This document shows, one piece after another, positions 12,801-25,242 of a DNA stretch of 64,000 nt (its first letter is position 1; the number at the start of each line of letters is the position of its first letter). Below the pieces are notes generated by a model that did not search any database, was not told where the DNA came from, and saw only the letters and a program-made list of their open reading frames with translations. Source of the DNA: Bryopsis sp. KO-2023 (taxonomy: Eukaryota > Chlorophyta > Ulvophyceae > Bryopsidales > Bryopsidaceae); the NCBI GenBank assembly GCA_030272585.1, contig BSYQ01000003.1, positions 4,402,001 through 4,466,000 of the forward strand, read 5' to 3'. The position numbers were made by a program, and so were the translations under genes.

Positions 12801-14074
12801 CTTGATCGGTTTTTGAAAAGAAAATTGCAAAAAAAGAATGCGACAGGCTTGATATTTGGGTCGAGTTTGAAAAAAAAGTTGCATAGGTAGCTAGTGAAGG
12901 GAAAATTAAAAAATAGTGTATGCATGTTCTGGCTTCTGCTTAGATTCCTATTTTTGTCTCAAAGGAAAAAAGATATACATAACGAAAATATTGTGTGCAT
13001 TTTCTGTCCAAGGTTTGGCAATCCGAGGAGGGAAACGGTTGATGTTGAGCTCGGAGTTTGGCCCAGCGTTCAGCCAAGTGGAGCCAAACGTGGTTCAGAC
13101 GGTTTTGCCGATTTTCTGGGTGGATGGGGCTGAGGAGGCCACTGAGGACCAGCTGGACTTGATCAAAGACTCCATATACTGGTGGGAAAGCTTCAATTTT
13201 TATTTTTATTTCCTGTTGACTTAACCCAGTCATTGGGCTCGCCCAATGAGAAAATTTCTCATTCAATGCTGGTGATCACTTTTTTTCTTTTTTCACCGTC
13301 GTTTATTCATTTGTTTGTTTATTTTTTTATTTTTGGATCTGCAGGGCTCAGGATGTTTCGAGACACACTCGAACAGCGAGTTTAGTCGGCAGCATCGTGT
13401 TTCTATTTCTTTTGGTGGCTCTTTTTGCCTGCGTGACGATTCGAGCGAAATATATCAGGAGAAAATTGAAGGCAAAGCAAGACCAAGTCACTCAGGTCGA
13501 GATGCAGACCGGGCCGCCTGATCGAGGACTGATTCTGGATGTCGATGTCGAAGCCGGTAACAAAATTGGGTCCTTTTTCTGAGTTCAAAAAATACACACT
13601 TTATGCGATGCGGAATATTAAGACTCGAACAATTTTGGATAATATAACGGCAAGAAATTTATGATGGAATGTACAAATCAAAGATTAATTCAGGGAGCAC
13701 AGTTCAGCTTTTGAATAACAGAACATCAATCCATCTGAAACAAAAGTAAATAAATATATATACAATGTTGATTTTTGAAGACACACTACTGGCTGTCGGA
13801 ATGAAACAAGCAAGCAATTCACGAAAATTGAAGGATTTTTTTGTGTCAATTCAATCACCTCATGTTTCAAAAACCGATTTCTTTCTGTTGCTTTGCAGGG
13901 GAGGGTGGTCAAGACATGAGCTCTCCTTTGGTGCGACACGGTTCGGTGCTGCCGACCTCCAGGCCGATCGACAGCGCATTATCATGGGACCTCGACGAAT
14001 CTGGCATTGCCATCAATCCTTTAGCCCTGGAATCAAATAACAGCTTGAGGTCTCGCCCGTCAGACAGAATTTGA
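9871..14074 (+). CDS. CD36/LIMP-2 (scavenger receptor class B) family membrane protein
   Basis: Eleven exons (9871-9987, 10473-10655, 11004-11087, 11338-11504, 11675-11744, 11872-12012, 12227-12433, 12572-12785, 13013-13181, 13345-13556, 13899-14074) stay in phase and give 579 residues. The layout is that of the CD36 superfamily: an N-terminal membrane segment (about 6-23), a large lumenal or extracellular domain, and a second helix at about 464-484 before a basic KYIRRKLK stop-transfer. Family blocks are present: FYFFNITN, GPYTYRVYYSR, the LLWGYEDPL signature, VRGTDGTRFFPEV, LPHFCRSSE and FWVDGAEE. Human CD36 has 472 residues; this protein has a longer tail of about 95 residues with no obvious sorting motif. 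The family binds or moves lipids and lysosomal cargo. Exon 2 uses the third AG of a short CAGCAGAG acceptor. Confidence 0.92.
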
Positions 14075-15746
14075 CACAAGATTTGATTCTGTGGATATTG
14101 TCATTGCCTTCGTTCCATAGCCAACCCTCCTAGCCAAGCAAGCGCTGTTGTCTTTTTTTGATTTGGGGATTTTTCAGGTGTATTCTGTTAGATATGTTGT
14201 TCTTTTGTATGTAAAATTGAATAGCAGGCTAGCTACCTTGACAATGTGTGGTTTGACCATATCATAAATAATATTTTTATTTATTTGGGGCACTGGAAGT
14301 TCTAATGTTCTAATGTTCTAATGTTTTGCATTCTTTTTAATCCAATGCGATTCTCTTTAATCTGTGGGGTTTGTTTTGGAAAAAACTCGAGATGCAACAG
14401 TGTCATATTCTGCAGACTGGAAAATTCGAAATTCGAAATTATTGGGAGGAATAAATAGATGTGCCTTTTGAAAAGAAAAAAAAAAGAATATGGCAGGTAT
14501 TCATGGAAAAAAGTGTGAAGATTATCATGGATGTGGTGGTTTGATTTGCTTCAAATCTTTCAACACCATCCTAAGCAGCGACGTGTGAATCCAGCCTTTG
14601 AACAGAGACTCCCACCAATTGAGGAGAAACAGACCCAACTTTCCGGTGACCAGGCAAGTGGTGGGCTATGAATGCTGTCTTAATGGCATCATCGTTTGAC
14701 CACAACTGCCCAAAGCAGACACCTCCCCCCAACACCAGGCAAAAACAAAAACAGTTGCTCCTTATGTTTGAAAGGAGTGAAAATCATTAAGAAAACGCAA
14801 CCGAAGTTGGAGGTATCAAAAATTGGCAAACCTGGAACTTCAAAATGCATGTCTTTTTCCGAGAAACCATCTTCGAGTCCTAATGAGATCTAAAGCAAAT
14901 CTGTGTATGTCCGCACATAAACCGATAAGAAGTGATTGGATCAGTCCTTATGTCCGCACAGAAACCGATAAGAAGTGATTGGGTCAGTCCTTCATCAACC
15001 CAGTTCTGACCACAATCCACACGTGCTTCCACCTGACATGAATCTGCTCTTCACTCCAGCAAAAGTAATGAAAGCACAATGTGTGGGGATAAATATACAT
15101 ACGTCTATAAAAAAATTCCTCCTACGTTTTAGAAACCTTCGAGGAGTAAATGTTGAGTCAAAAGGAAATGTTTCACTATATATCATACCTAAACTCCTGC
15201 AGGGGCCCCCAACATATTTTATGAAAGCAACACTTTTTGTTATGATCCTGTAGTTTGTGTCAGAAATACAACAGAGAGTGGAGTCTGACTTTGAGGGGTG
15301 AAAACCACAGAGCAGCATGAATCCTACAAAAGATGTCACGCGCATACCAATAATGGGTGCATGAAATGTTACAATATTTTCCATACGAAATGGTACAAGA
15401 TTTTCCATCGTGAAAATACAGCAGTCGATGCCAAGTAAGCATCGAAGTAAAAACCAGCCCACAGTGGGCGGAAAAATGAAATAAAATATATAGATTATAT
15501 TCAAACCTAGCCGAACAACCTAGCTGCGAAAAAAAGAGAGATAACCCCGTTTTTTTCCGCTTGAGAAAGTGAAATTTCTGGGTCCTATATTCATAATTTT
15601 TTTACCTATGTTTTTTTTTTTTGTTCCTCTCTTTTTTTTTGTCATCTAAATGACAAATGAATTTTCCATTTTTTTCCTTGAAATAAAAAAAATAAATTTG
15701 AACTACCTTCCCACAAACACACACACGAGTAATCCTGTAATAATCC
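14075..15746. other. Convergent intergenic region
   Basis: This lies between the CD36-family stop and the BCS1-like stop. It contains a triple GTTCTAAT repeat near 14302-14328 and the 43-bp tandem duplication listed separately. A 169-codon open frame on the minus strand (15504-14995) has no recognisable domain and lacks gene-like context. Confidence 0.5.
14906..14991. repeat. Tandem duplication, two 43-bp units
   Basis: Units 14906-14948 and 14949-14991 both start TATGTCCGCACA and carry AAACCGATAAGAAG; I count two mismatches. It is a recent local duplication in noncoding DNA. Confidence 0.9.
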
Positions 15747-18550
15747 TCAATCCTCCCCTTCCACCACAAATTTTTCTTGCACCAGTTTCACCAGTTGACC
15801 AACAGTGTCGCAATCAGCACACAATGATTCCAGAGCTGCAGGCGTGACTTTCTCTTCCGGGAAGATCTCCCTCAGTCTATTTTTGTCCGCCGCCGTGATG
15901 TTTTCCGAGAAATAATGGGCCGCCATTTGCACGGCACCCTCTGGAGTCATGTAGCCCAGGTACAACTTCTTGTTGATTCTCCCCGGTCGAATCAGAGCTG
16001 GGTCTAGTTTCTCTGGATGATTAGTAGTCATGATCTGCACAACAGCAGCCACGCACCGACATCAAGTTGGGAATTCATTGGTTTCATTTCCATTTCATGT
16101 CATTTTTTCTCATGAGATTTTCATTATGAAATAAACCACCGACCCACAGAATCATCGATTGCACGAACTTACCACAATTCTGCCAGGGCAGTCCACCACA
16201 CCATCCAGAACATTCAAGATCCCTGCCAGATTCAGCTCATCCAGCGCCATGTTCCATTTCGCCCATGACGATGGAATCTTCCCGAAATCCGCAAGAGTCG
16301 TGTTTGGAGCCGAAATGAAAGACATCGGACTCGCTGGCCCGAGAGGAGATCCCGGCTGAATCTCACTGGATGACTTTTTCTTTCCATCCTTTTTCTTGTC
16401 ATCCCCCTCAGAGCTGTTGCTGGATTTCCTCTCCACTGCCAGTCGTTCAGCGAGTGCCTTTTGCTGCTGATACTCCAGGTACGGGCTGAGGGAGGGCTCC
16501 TGATTGCCGGCTTTTCCTTTGTCGTCGTCTTTTCGCTTGTGAACGACATCGGCAGCTGCATCGACATCTTCCATCACGAAAATGGTTTTGTTGAAAGGCA
16601 AGCTGTAGCAGTAGTCATCACTTTCCACACGGCATTTCTGATCGAAGATCAGGTTGGTGAGCTCTTGATTGGTTTCCACCCTCTCGAGAGGAATCGAAAT
16701 GACATGCCGTCTGGTGTAGTTTGCCAATGCCTGTTGCAAAAGAAAAAAAAGCAACAACATGTGAAAATCACTGTTACTGTCACTGTTACTATAAACAGTT
16801 TGAAGAAAACATGTGCTGCTGGTGATCCACTCGTCTCTAAAAAATGGATGAAAAGCTAATCGACATTAAAAAAATATGAATCTTCAAAAATATAAAAGCA
16901 AGTAAAAAAAATCGTTTTTGAAACGTTGCTGAATTTATGAAACAATATTTTCCCAGCCGCAAATATTTTTTCAGCACATTCTTTTGAAAAGGGGGGGGGG
17001 GGGAACATGCGAGTGAGTTTTCTTTAAAAAAAAGCGAAAAGAGCCTCACTTTGATGAAAGACGTTTTTCCAGTTCCAGGTGGCCCATGCAGGAGCAAACC
17101 CAGTTTGTGGGGGTATCCAGGAATCGCGAATTTTCCCTTTTTCTTCATGAAATGGTCCAGCAATCGAACCACCGAGTCTTTTTCGGGATGAAACCAGGAT
17201 TTGAAACTTTTTTCTTCGCTCAGCTGATATCGCTTGAACATCATCATCGATTTTTCTTCTTCGTTATCGTTTTTCTTTGGGAGGTAGTTCTTGCAAAACA
17301 TTGGGGTGTACAAATACCTGCATTGGCAAAAAAAACAAACAAAAAGAAACCATTATATTACCACTTTTCGATCCAAACACAGTTCTCAGTGTTGAACACT
17401 CGACTTGATCATTACCAGTTCCATTTTTGTAAACAGAACAGCCGCCCAAAACTTCAATCGAAAAAACACGTCCCCTGGAATTCTCCATCAAAAAAACACG
17501 ATTGATCCTATCGACAAAAAGGTGGTGTGAGGGACAAACCTTGAGGTATCTTTTTTGGCTTCCATATTCTTCTTGTACATTGACATCGCCCTCTGCAGGA
17601 AAGTCGAAATTAAATGCTGTCCGTTCTCCTCGGAACTTTTTAACGAAAACGTGGTGAATGTCCGTGGGGGCCCTTGGTCTTTTTCACCATCGTTCTCCTT
17701 TCCAGTTTGCCTGTATACAGAAACCAAATAATGATTAATAACAAATCACCAAAGCAAAGAAACTACTACTGTATCCACATATAGGTTTTCTTTTGTTTTC
17801 CATAACAAGCGAACGACAGGCTGACTGACTGAAAATTGCGACAGCAGGATCGAATGGTCGATCTACGAAACATCTGGAAAGCGATCTGATGAGTAATCGC
17901 GTAACGGTCAGTTCTGTGAAACGCCCGACCCAAAACCAACCCCCTGTCACATCATCCCGAGTTCCTGATCCCACCCACCGTTTGAACATAACCCCTTTCT
18001 CGACCTCGATGTAAACGTCGAGCGGGGGAATCGACTGCAGCTGCAGCCGTTGGAGCTCGCTGGCTCGGCCACCGTCGTTTTCGGAGTCATACCCAGAATC
18101 GGAATCGGAGTCCCAGTCGGAGCCGAAGCTCCCGTTGCACTCGATCTCTTTCCGGTGCTTTTGTGCCTCCTCCAGCTCCATCTCAGTTTCGAGCTCCTTC
18201 TGCGTCTGCACCCTCAGCTTCACTTGTGCTTCTCGCACCCGCTCGAAAACTTCGGGTTTGCTGTTCAGGTACATCAAGATCGCGTTCTGCAGCGTTTTGC
18301 AGTGCGAATTCTCGGAGTCGTAGGAATACCGCCCCGCGAAATCGAAGTACTGTATGGTTCGCATATATACTTTCTCCTCAGGGGGCGTCGGCTCCTTTAG
18401 TAGCCACTCCTTCAAGTGGTTTAGAAGGACGGTACACTTCGCCACCAGCAAAGGAGCCAGCAGGACGAGCAGCATGTCTAGAACCATGTGCCCCGTCCGG
18501 ATCTTGTTCATCAGGCCGAACTGTGTTAGGACGCTGGTGTCAATCTCCAT
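15747..18550 (-). CDS. BCS1-like AAA ATPase with N-terminal membrane segment
   Basis: Five exons (18550-17979, 17710-17540, 17317-17050, 16730-16173, 16034-15747) encode 618 residues. A hydrophobic N-terminal helix (about 22-43) is followed by the BCS1-specific region. The AAA core carries Walker A GPPGTGKTS at about 326, Walker B FVMEDVDA at about 390 and the arginine-finger stretch ALIRPGRI at about 537, preceded by MTTNHPEKLD. Mitochondrial BCS1 translocates the folded Rieske protein for complex III; plant and algal relatives also sit in the ER or other membranes, so the compartment is not settled. Two oddities stand out: an acidic Ser/Asp cluster (SDWDSDSDSGYDSEND) before the core, and a charged insert of about 90 residues between Walker B and the sensor region. 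The first ATG of the open exon is used as start. Confidence 0.88.
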
Positions 18551-21142
18551 GATACTACGCTAAAAAGCTAACGAAATAAAAGCTAACGAAAGAACACAAT
18601 CGCAAGTTAGGTTGTCCGCTGGAACAACGCCGAACAATCGCAACACGCTGTGCTCTAGATTTCCGCGCGCTTAAGTCTTTAGCTGCTCGGAGCCGTCACG
18701 AACCTGGTCGAGAGCGACGGGGAAGGCTGCCGACGTTTGCATGGCAGACATTGAGCTCCTGAAAGGGCGCCACGTGACGTGGACGGGCCAGACGACCCCA
18801 AGATCGATCGATTGATTGGTTTGAGAACACAGGCCGCTCGTTCCACACCCCCACTTCCTGCCAACTTCATAATCAATGAAATCAAAATCGCGCCAAAAAA
18901 CAAAGCAAAATAGAAGTCAGGGGGAAGTGGTCCATCGTGTCTGTTTTTTCGTTTCGGTCAATCTTCTTGAACAAAGTCCCCCCACCAACGAACCACCACC
19001 AAATTCGAAAACCCAGAACATGAAAACAAAACCCCAAATTAGAAAAAAACAAAGTACGTTTTCAGGTACAATTTTTCACACATTGCCCTGCCGTTGTCGA
19101 AGGCATGCTCGTCTGGACTCTTGTTTTTCCAAGAAAGGAGGTGCAGAATCAAATTTCAGTCCAATGAGCGGTAATGACCATCTCAAGCAAGTTTTTGTAG
19201 TGTTGAGGTGAAGGGCAATCCAAACAACCTTCAAGCGAGAAATTGGCCTTGGTTGTTTTTCCAGGTCGGGTGTTGTTCAGTTCCAACCTGCCTGTTGTTG
19301 AACCAAAACTACCTTTTTTGGCTCCGCCAGTATTCATTCAATACTTGAGGTTGCTGAAGTTAAGGAATGAGTGTCCACATCCTGACTAATCCATTCATTA
19401 CCGTCTTCAGCGGTAACGTGTGGCGATTCAGTCGCTCTGGCTATTTATCAATTCCTTGGTATGTTCTGGTTATTGAGATTGTCGTTAAGTCGGCATTAGA
19501 CATACAGCTGTGGGCAAACAAACCTGAAAGAGGCTTCTGCTCCTCATGGAATGCCATTTTTCCCGTTTTTCTTGATCCAAGAGTTTTGTTGCTGCACCAC
19601 TATCGCAGATCGCTGCAACTCGGATGCCTCCTAGCCAGGCTTTGGTGGTTGCCATTCAAGTTTGATATAAAAAGTTCAATTTTGGCAGTGGATCCAAGAG
19701 ACATCAAGGACCATTCAAGATTTTGAAAAGGATGGTCAGTGTGGCGGAAGTGGATGTTTTGTTTGTTGGGATTCTGTCATTAAAACTGCTTGCACAAAGG
19801 TTCGATGCTCTGATGGAAAATGAGCAAATGCTCTTCTATGAGAAGCATGTTCAAAAATGAACAATTGTTACAATTTTCACCACCGCCACTTCACTGAAGG
19901 GCTGTGCCAAGTCATCATTTCAATCAACTATTTCTTCTTAGACGTTAAGTTTCTTCATTCGAACAGTTAGCAACGAACTCAACCGGTGTGTTGATTCAAT
20001 ATTGCATTTCCCAATATGTGTATTTATCGATAGTGTCATATTCTTGCCCCCACCCCTATCCATTGGTTTCCCCCTTTAGGGGCCTCCAATAGGGACCTCC
20101 TATGCTCCTCGCATCCCAATCTGTCGCACCCACAACATCTCAACTTCCGCTCCTTCAGTGGTCCATGCTTTCTGCTTTTTGGGTTCATCTGACATTGTAG
20201 CATCAAAGCACATAGCATTTAATCAAACACCAACCAAGAAATCCTCATGTTTCAATCATCAACTTGATTATCTGAATCCGGTTCAGAAGGATTAGATGAG
20301 TTCAACATCAAATCGCCCTCAAATTTCATGTGTGCATCCCTAGGTGGTGGTTTCCAATCTTCATATGAGGATAAAAACACAAAATTCTGGTTCACCCATT
20401 ACCCACTCCCCCAATTCATTTTCCTGGTTTTCATTCGTTGATTGATTCATTCATTCATTGATACTCCAGGATTTCGGTTGTTTTTTGTAGGGGGGGAGGG
20501 GACTCCTTCACATTTTTCACTTGAGCATTTTTTTTTCTGCCTAGACCTCGAGCAAGCTGTGAAGAAAACAAATTTGCAGTTGACCAACTGTGGTTCATCG
20601 ACTGCGCCGAGAATCAGGGGTGATTACAAGAATCCCATTTCCCAATACAAATCCGAGTGTAACAAGACAGTCAATCCTGTCAGCTTATGACGGCCATCCA
20701 AACCTGACTGTCTCACATCACAATGGATCCTCAGTCTCCATTACATCCATTACATTATTCTGTTTCGGTGTTGCAACCAACTGGTGTTTTCGAACGAGGG
20801 GGATGGTCTCACAGCGTATAGGCAACTCCAAAGGGGCAGTGGATTACAAGACAACACAATCACTTTAATATCAGTTCACCCCCACAACCGTACCGCTAAC
20901 CAGTACTGCCACGTTGGTGTACAGCCCACTTACAGTTTTACATCCATCTGTTTGACCCAACTGAGCTATCACGCTCCTACAAACGTCAATGCCCAAGTTA
21001 CTGACGAGATGTTTGATCTAGACCGATCACTGATCATTCTGTGTGCCGGAGCGAACTGGGCCTTTCATTCTGAAATCCCACCACTGTTGGTTGCATCGTG
21101 GCGCAGCCGGCTTCTTTTCGGAGATCTGAGACAGTCGCCGCC
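18551..21142. other. 2.6 kb between divergent genes, no gene recognised
   Basis: This separates the BCS1-like start (-) from the lumen-protein start (+). I looked on both strands for splice-consistent exons and found none I could support. Open frames of up to 120 codons occur but resemble no family and break without plausible splice sites. Both genes' promoters should be at its two ends. Confidence 0.45.
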
Positions 21143-22885
21143 ATGACCAATCCAACTGTTGTTCTCCGTGCCAGTGGGAGGCCCGTTACCCAAACGACTC
21201 AACAGCTTGCACCCAAGGTACCTCAAAAACCAAACATGAAGCACCCGTTTGCAGACTAGTTTACTCAAATTACCAAAGGAAAAATCCCTTCTCAAATATT
21301 TGATGCACCATAATGGGGCCCAGCGCATACAGAAAAAGCGATTTAGTGCAGCAAGCGTTGGAAATCGATGATGATTATGTAATTGGAAGCAAATTTTGAT
21401 GGACTTCCTGAATAAAGATGGTTGTATACACATCAGGCACGCACCCCACCGCTTGCCAAGAACTCACCCCGTTCAAATTCTGAGCCCAGTTTGCTCATGG
21501 ATAGACGATCGTTGTTGGGGATATCATTGGGTTTGATTGCCCCTGTGCTGGTGGATGTACCAGCCACCAAAGCAAATTTGCTCCAAGATTTCACAAAGGT
21601 CATAGCGAGGCCCGACGTCGATGATGCAACGGCATTAGTCATGCTGTTGGATGCCAGAGGGGTGCTCCTCGAAGTCAATGTGAGAAAAAGTTGAGGCTGC
21701 TTTTTTTTGTTGCTTTCTTACTTCGAACGTGTCGAAGCAGTGACACCAAGAGGAATTAAAAAAGCAAAAGAAAAGTATGGACATCGAACAGGTTGAAAGA
21801 TGGCATGTCTGGGTGGTATCTGGACAAAAATTGAGAAAACAAAATTGAATTGAGAAAACAAAAAACCTTTCGCCAATTGAATTGTGATTGGTTGCTGATG
21901 GGTAGGCATTAGCGTTGACCCCCCGAGACAGCGACCTGCGTAAGGAGTACAATTCATTTTTGCCTGGAATGGCACGAAGATTGAGAGATGTTGGTCGAGC
22001 AGCACCTGCTCTTGCAGCTTCCCTGACAGGGGTGACCAAAGATGGAACTCTTTCGGACGCCTATGGTGGTGATGCTGGCGCGGAGGAGGGCTCGGGGGTA
22101 AGTTTCTGGAGGGGGGGGGGGAATTGAGAATTAAATATTGACAGATGTGACTTTGTATGGGGGGCAAAGGGGCAAAACCATACCTTCATGATTTTTTCCT
22201 CTCTTCCTTTTTTTCTAACTGGCTGTTGGTCTTGCTTTAAGAATGGATTTATGAATTTGGAGGGGTGAAAACACACACCATGCAGGAAATGGTTGCGGAG
22301 TTTTGGGTTTTTTTTTTCATTTTTCTTTAAGGTATGTGCTTCGGTTAATCATCGATGTGGGTGTTTACTTTCCTTTTTTTGGGGGGAACGGTTTTTGTGC
22401 AGTTGGTCGACCCAATCTTTATCGCAGTCGGTAAGGTACTGACTAGCAGCGGCAGAGGAATTGAGAGGGCAGCTTTGGTGCTGCCAGAATTATCCGAAAA
22501 TGCTGTCAGTGCGATCAATACTTTCCTGGACAAGGTAACTCCACCCCAGAATTGTACAGTTCTGAATTTTTATTTTTTTTTGGGGGGGGGGGTGAGGGTG
22601 TGGTAAGGGGGAAAACTTGTCATTTAAGGTTTCTATTTTGGGGTTCAAAAGGTTTGCCTGAGGCTGAAATTGCATTAAGATGTGTGGAAAAAGGCAGTCT
22701 CATGATCATACGAGCTTTTTTTTTGCATTACTGCATTCATTTTAAGTACTTTTCCCCCTTCGAACTTCGTTGTTCTGTTTTTGATGTATTGACTTGGTGG
22801 TTTATCCAACCCTCTGTTGTGGTGGCAGGTGCCCAAAGAACAAATAGATAAGGCCCAGGAGTTTCGACAAAGTCGATCACTGTGA
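21143..22885 (+). CDS. Thylakoid-lumen protein with twin-arginine signal (unidentified family)
   Basis: Five phase-0 exons (21143-21217, 21437-21679, 21906-22097, 22403-22534, 22829-22885) encode 232 residues. The start at 21143 gives a Ser/Thr/Gln-rich plastid transit region. A second targeting signal follows: twin arginine in MDRRSLLGIS at residues 48-49, a hydrophobic core LGLIAPVLV, and a likely cleavage after ATKA (about 71). This bipartite structure directs proteins through the Tat pathway into the thylakoid lumen. The mature part of about 160 residues is mostly helical: DATALVMLLDARGVLLEV, ALTPRDSDLR, LPGMARRLRDVG and a C-terminal VPKEQIDKAQEFRQ. It resembles conserved plant lumen proteins but I cannot assign a named one. 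This gene is the best evidence that the organism is photosynthetic. Confidence 0.82.
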
Positions 22886-23384
22886 GGAATTCGTTTTTTT
22901 TGTGCGTGGTGCATGCACCAGTTTTGATTATTCGAAAATTTTCTTTTTGGCAAGGTGTGGAGTGGTTTCCTTGGCCTTGGGTGTACAAAGCAGAAATGGA
23001 CGAGCATGAAAGGAATTTGTTGTTGCAAAACACCATTGTTTTTTTACATGACGAAAAAAAAAACCGATATCGTCCCCATGAGTTTCTAACTGCAGTGGAC
23101 AGTGTGAGGTCGAATTAATTCAAGCAGGAATGCCCTGTTGTGATTGAAAGATTTGGCGTAATTGCAGAGCACCTGATGTTTTGAGGTGTTTGCTTTGCAT
23201 TCTTAAACAGTGAAGTGACCATGCCCCCCCCCCCAAAAAAAAAAAAAAAAGTTGGGCAAATATATGCATTTTTTTTCCCTCAAATGTGTGAGGAGCATTG
23301 TTGGATATTCTTCTGCAACCTTCACCCAGCACCGCCTCCATCCACGAAATTCATATCCTAACCTGTTGATACAATCCTTTATGA
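22886..23384. other. Intergenic sequence before the hAT-like element
   Basis: Probable 3' UTR of the lumen-protein gene, plus a C11-A16 homopolymer switch at 23224-23250. No gene seen. Confidence 0.5.
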
Positions 23385-23392
23385 ATTATGGA

Positions 23393-24264
23393 CAGGCCAC
23401 TTTATTTCGGGCACACGCCCGAAACACCAAAAATAGCTTATTTTGGGCCTCAGCCCAACCTTATTTTGGGCTTATTTTGGGTAATCTTTTTCCTTCTCAA
23501 ATTACGTCAATAGGATTAGCTCAGCACAACATATATTGTATCTAGTGCAATTTTTTGTGCGTATTAAGTATTGCTTGGGTTTATTTTCTGCATGGACTGA
23601 TTTTTGCCATCCAATCAGATTGCAAAAGTTAGTCCAAGGAAAAAATTAGGCATTCGCAGAAGCAAAGCAATGCACAAATAATGCACAAAAAAATGTGTTC
23701 AAAACAAATCAGCAACTGTTGTCGACACAAAAAATCTGAAAGCAAGCCTGAACTCATCCCGCCCCTTGTGTCGGACTACAACCCCAAGTCTTCAAACTCG
23801 CCAAAACATTGTGGATCCTCCCCATGCTAATTTCACACCACAATAGGGAGCTTCTTTGCTTTCGTTGGGAATTCTACGCATTCTACGCATATAATCATAT
23901 TCTTGTGTGTGTGTGTGTGTGTGTGCATTGGTGAAATTTCTGCGTGGGCTCATCCGATGAGCCGACGAGTCGTTCGCGGTGCTTTAGTTTTTCGAGCACA
24001 ATTTTTTACATTTTTTCCAAAAAAAATTAGTTCAAGGCAAGAATTACCTTATATAAGGTACTAACAACGAATGCACACACACAAAAAATCCTGAAGTGAA
24101 AATCTGTCCTGAGATGGCCATATCCAACTCAGATGTGACAGTGTTAATCATATTATTAGAGTACATCTCCAAAAAAATTGAAGTTAATTTTGGGCACAGC
24201 CGCAAACCTTATTTCGGGCGCATGTGCCCAAAAAATCGTAAAATGCCCGAAATAAAGTGGCCTG
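23393..24264. mobile_element. Non-autonomous hAT-like DNA transposon (MITE-type), 872 bp
   Basis: The ends are perfect 20-bp terminal inverted repeats starting CAGGCCACTTTATTTCGGGC. The element is flanked on both sides by the identical 8-bp sequence ATTATGGA (23385-23392 and 24265-24272), the target-duplication length of the hAT superfamily. Several TTATTT(T/C)GGGC motifs repeat just inside both ends, as expected for subterminal transposase-binding sites. The interior has no transposase reading frame. It contains a GT microsatellite (about 23904-23926), a zero-loop hairpin at 23947-23963 and a perfect palindrome TACCTTATATAAGGTA near 24046. Intact ends and an unmutated duplication suggest recent insertion. 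Movement would need a transposase encoded elsewhere. Confidence 0.88.
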
Positions 24265-24272
24265 ATTATGGA

Positions 24273-25242
24273 CCATTTTTTGGGGGAAAGTATTTTTTCA
24301 TAGAGAGAGAAAAAAAATACTCTACCATTTATATGTTTTTGTAAGCAATCCACAAACCTAGTGTACAACCCACAGTTCATTTTTTTGCAAGCACTATGCA
24401 GAGATACAATTCTCCAGAACTTTGGGGCAGCCTACATTTTATTGGCAGGAAAAGTGTGCGATCAGACGTCCGACCAGTCATGATTGATTTGCGATCAAAC
24501 CTCCATCATTTGTATTCGCCAATTATCACAAGAATGGACAAACCCGATTCGACAGAAGTTTTCTTATAAAAAACCTTGCGTCAACGGTTTCATCTCCATA
24601 TCCTATGTAGAAAACGAATCATTTTACACTGCCCATAAAGTCTACCTTAAGTATAGACAGTGCTTTTCATCTGACTGACGATTCTCTTTCAAGCTTGTTG
24701 AATAATTTCAACAGCTTTGAAACTTGAGCCAAATTTTTAAAGTCTTCGTTTTCCTTTCTTTCCCTGCACTGTATTTTAAACAAATCCCCACCCATCAGAA
24801 ACAACTCTCCACGATTTCTCAGTTGTGCGGCGTGGAGCTGTCAGGAAAGAATGAGTTCTACACATTGAGCAAATTTTACGAAAGTTCATCCGCGGGGAAA
24901 CGAAGAAACTAGCAATCACTCGGACGTCCACTTGTAATTGCTCTATGCTAAGAGACTTTTTCCATTTCTTTTGAAAGTTCTGGAAACTTTCTGTACCATG
25001 CTTGTGGCTGCGAGGCCCAAAGGACCAAGGGATAATTCAAGCATGTTACAATCTTCTTCCTCTGCGGGCGCAAAAACTCGCACTTGATGGAGGAACCCGA
25101 AAAGAAAACTAAACAGAAGAAGATAATAATGTCTAGCCGCTCCAATTATTGCAAAACGGCTCCTGCGCCGATTGTCAGATAGGTGGATTGACGCAGTCGT
25201 TTGAACGTCGGTTGCACTTCCCCGAGCGAAAAACCCGATCGC
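24273..25242. other. Intergenic region upstream of the LRR-TSP1 gene
   Basis: No gene recognised. The 5' leader and promoter of the downstream plus-strand gene should lie in its right part. Confidence 0.45.

Noticed and set aside
14995-15504. A 169-codon minus-strand open frame
   Set aside because: No family resemblance and an irregular composition; it lies in the convergent 3' region of two well-supported genes.
19367-19726. A 119-codon plus-strand open frame
   Set aside because: No recognisable domain, signal or flanking exons; judged to be chance.
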